A stretch of 64,000 nt of DNA, from contig NC_060110.1 of assembly GCF_021155765.1 (NCBI RefSeq), forward strand, positions 21,846,001 through 21,910,000. The letters are read 5' to 3'. The position numbers were made by a program, and so were the translations under genes. Within the stretch, counting starts at the first letter, position 1; the number at the start of each line of letters is the position of its first letter. This stretch comes from Diprion similis. Taxonomy: Eukaryota; Arthropoda; Insecta; Hymenoptera; Diprionidae. The notes below the pieces were generated by a model. The model was not told the origin of the DNA and ran no database searches. It worked only from the letters and a program-made list of their open reading frames with translations. Positions 63,201-64,000 of the stretch are shown here, piece by piece.

Positions 63201-64000
63201 TAGGCGATGCTCCTTTTGTGAGATAATCCCTCTGCAGTATGGATGCCATGCATAAAAATGAAAATCGCGTTTGCAAAATTTCGTTTCTTCTTTTACTTCT
63301 TTGTATCCATACACATTTCCTGACGTAAGGTGGGTAACCTTAAACCTTCACAATGAAATCAACTCCTTCTTCCTCCGTCGGAGCGTGACCTTGTAAAGTT
63401 GTGAATTTTTCGACGTAGCTGATCCGGATCGACCGGAAATGGACACCGCTACTCATCTAGCGATCCCAAACGACTATACCGAGCAATATAACGGCGGTAG
63501 AAACGAGAGTTCCTAGAATCGACGGTCGTGATCCATAGATTGGATCAGCAGATCGATAGGCGAACTACTATAACAACAAGCACTTAAGATTATTGTAATA
63601 GAGCATCTAAGTGAAATAGTTGCGTCACGCATAGTATATACATTATACAATCTACAGATAGGCGTACTTAGTTAGTTGCAAGTACATATATGTGTATACA
63701 TAATATTATGTACACGAACGATCGTTTAATCAGCAATCCGAAAGCTAATCAAAGTTTTAATATTTTTGCAACACGTATGTATTGTCATCCCCCAGTGGTA
63801 GGTCAATTCATCTTCTGTAAGTACTGTCAAATCAGTTAATTGTCACTTGAATAGTTTGCAGTCATGCAATTTTCGCTACGTTTTTTTATAATCCGCTTGG
63901 AACCTCTCTGAGCTATTATATACTATTGGTTTTCTTACGGGTGACAAGAAGTGGAAAAATCTGTTTTATGGTCGTTCCATTAATTCCCTCTGACTGTTGC

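Larger units (their letters stand above)
60299..64000. other. AT-rich region, no assigned gene
   Basis: Gemin8's 3' UTR should occupy the first part. TA tracts lie at 60507-60528 and 61723-61740. A minus-strand piece at 61818-61893 has a TTTGCAG acceptor and a 25-codon open frame to TAA and could be a terminal exon, but nothing upstream was matched to it. A hairpin lies at 63133-63200. Short ORFs show no domains. Confidence 0.4.

Noticed and set aside
63340-63456. Minus-strand 38-codon ORF ending in GVDFIVKV
   Set aside because: The composition is protein-like, but it has no splice sites, family match or partner exons; too short to support.

Overview
This window is nuclear DNA from an animal, almost certainly an insect and probably a hymenopteran (sawfly, wasp or bee relative). 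Its genes are split by GT-AG introns, intergenic DNA is AT-rich, and the gene families have insect-type features: a GABA-B receptor of the R3 type, an insect excitatory amino-acid transporter, and a tandem pair of secreted carboxylesterases. The species cannot be fixed from the sequence alone. No prokaryotic features, CRISPR arrays, rRNA genes or convincing tRNA genes were seen.

Layout. (1) 1-3047, minus strand: the first coding exon of a class C GPCR resembling GABA-B receptor subunit 3. Its remaining exons lie to the left, outside the window. (2) 3.0-28.8 kb: gene-poor DNA with mobile-element debris: an inverted-repeat element of about 1.2 kb with long G/C homopolymers, two foldback elements and a decayed non-LTR reverse transcriptase fragment. 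A few isolated exon-like pieces also occur. (3) 28.87-41.29 kb, plus strand: a complete SLC1 glutamate/aspartate transporter in 11 coding exons, with two possible C-termini. A small TTAA-flanked foldback element sits in its third intron. (4) 44.25-50.27 kb, minus strand: two tandem carboxylesterase paralogues with identical 7-exon structures and an unusual oxyanion-hole motif. (5) 52.13-55.85 kb, plus strand: a TBC1D15/17-type Rab GTPase-activating protein in 9 coding exons, one of whose introns uses a GC donor. (6) 59.34-60.30 kb, plus strand: a two-exon Gemin8 homologue (SMN complex). (7) 60.3-64 kb: AT-rich sequence with no assigned gene and one good hairpin.

The genes look like independent neighbours, not a pathway cluster. 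Two neuronal signalling genes (GABA-B-like receptor and glutamate transporter) lie about 26 kb apart in divergent orientation, but nothing in the sequence links them functionally. Exon boundaries were read by eye from splice consensus, reading-frame continuity and family conservation. In every multi-exon model the summed exon lengths are divisible by three and conserved motifs stay in frame. No novel defence or mobile system was found. The most notable points are the shared oxyanion-hole change in the esterase pair, the alternative PDZ-type tail of the transporter, the GC-AG intron, and several palindromic elements.
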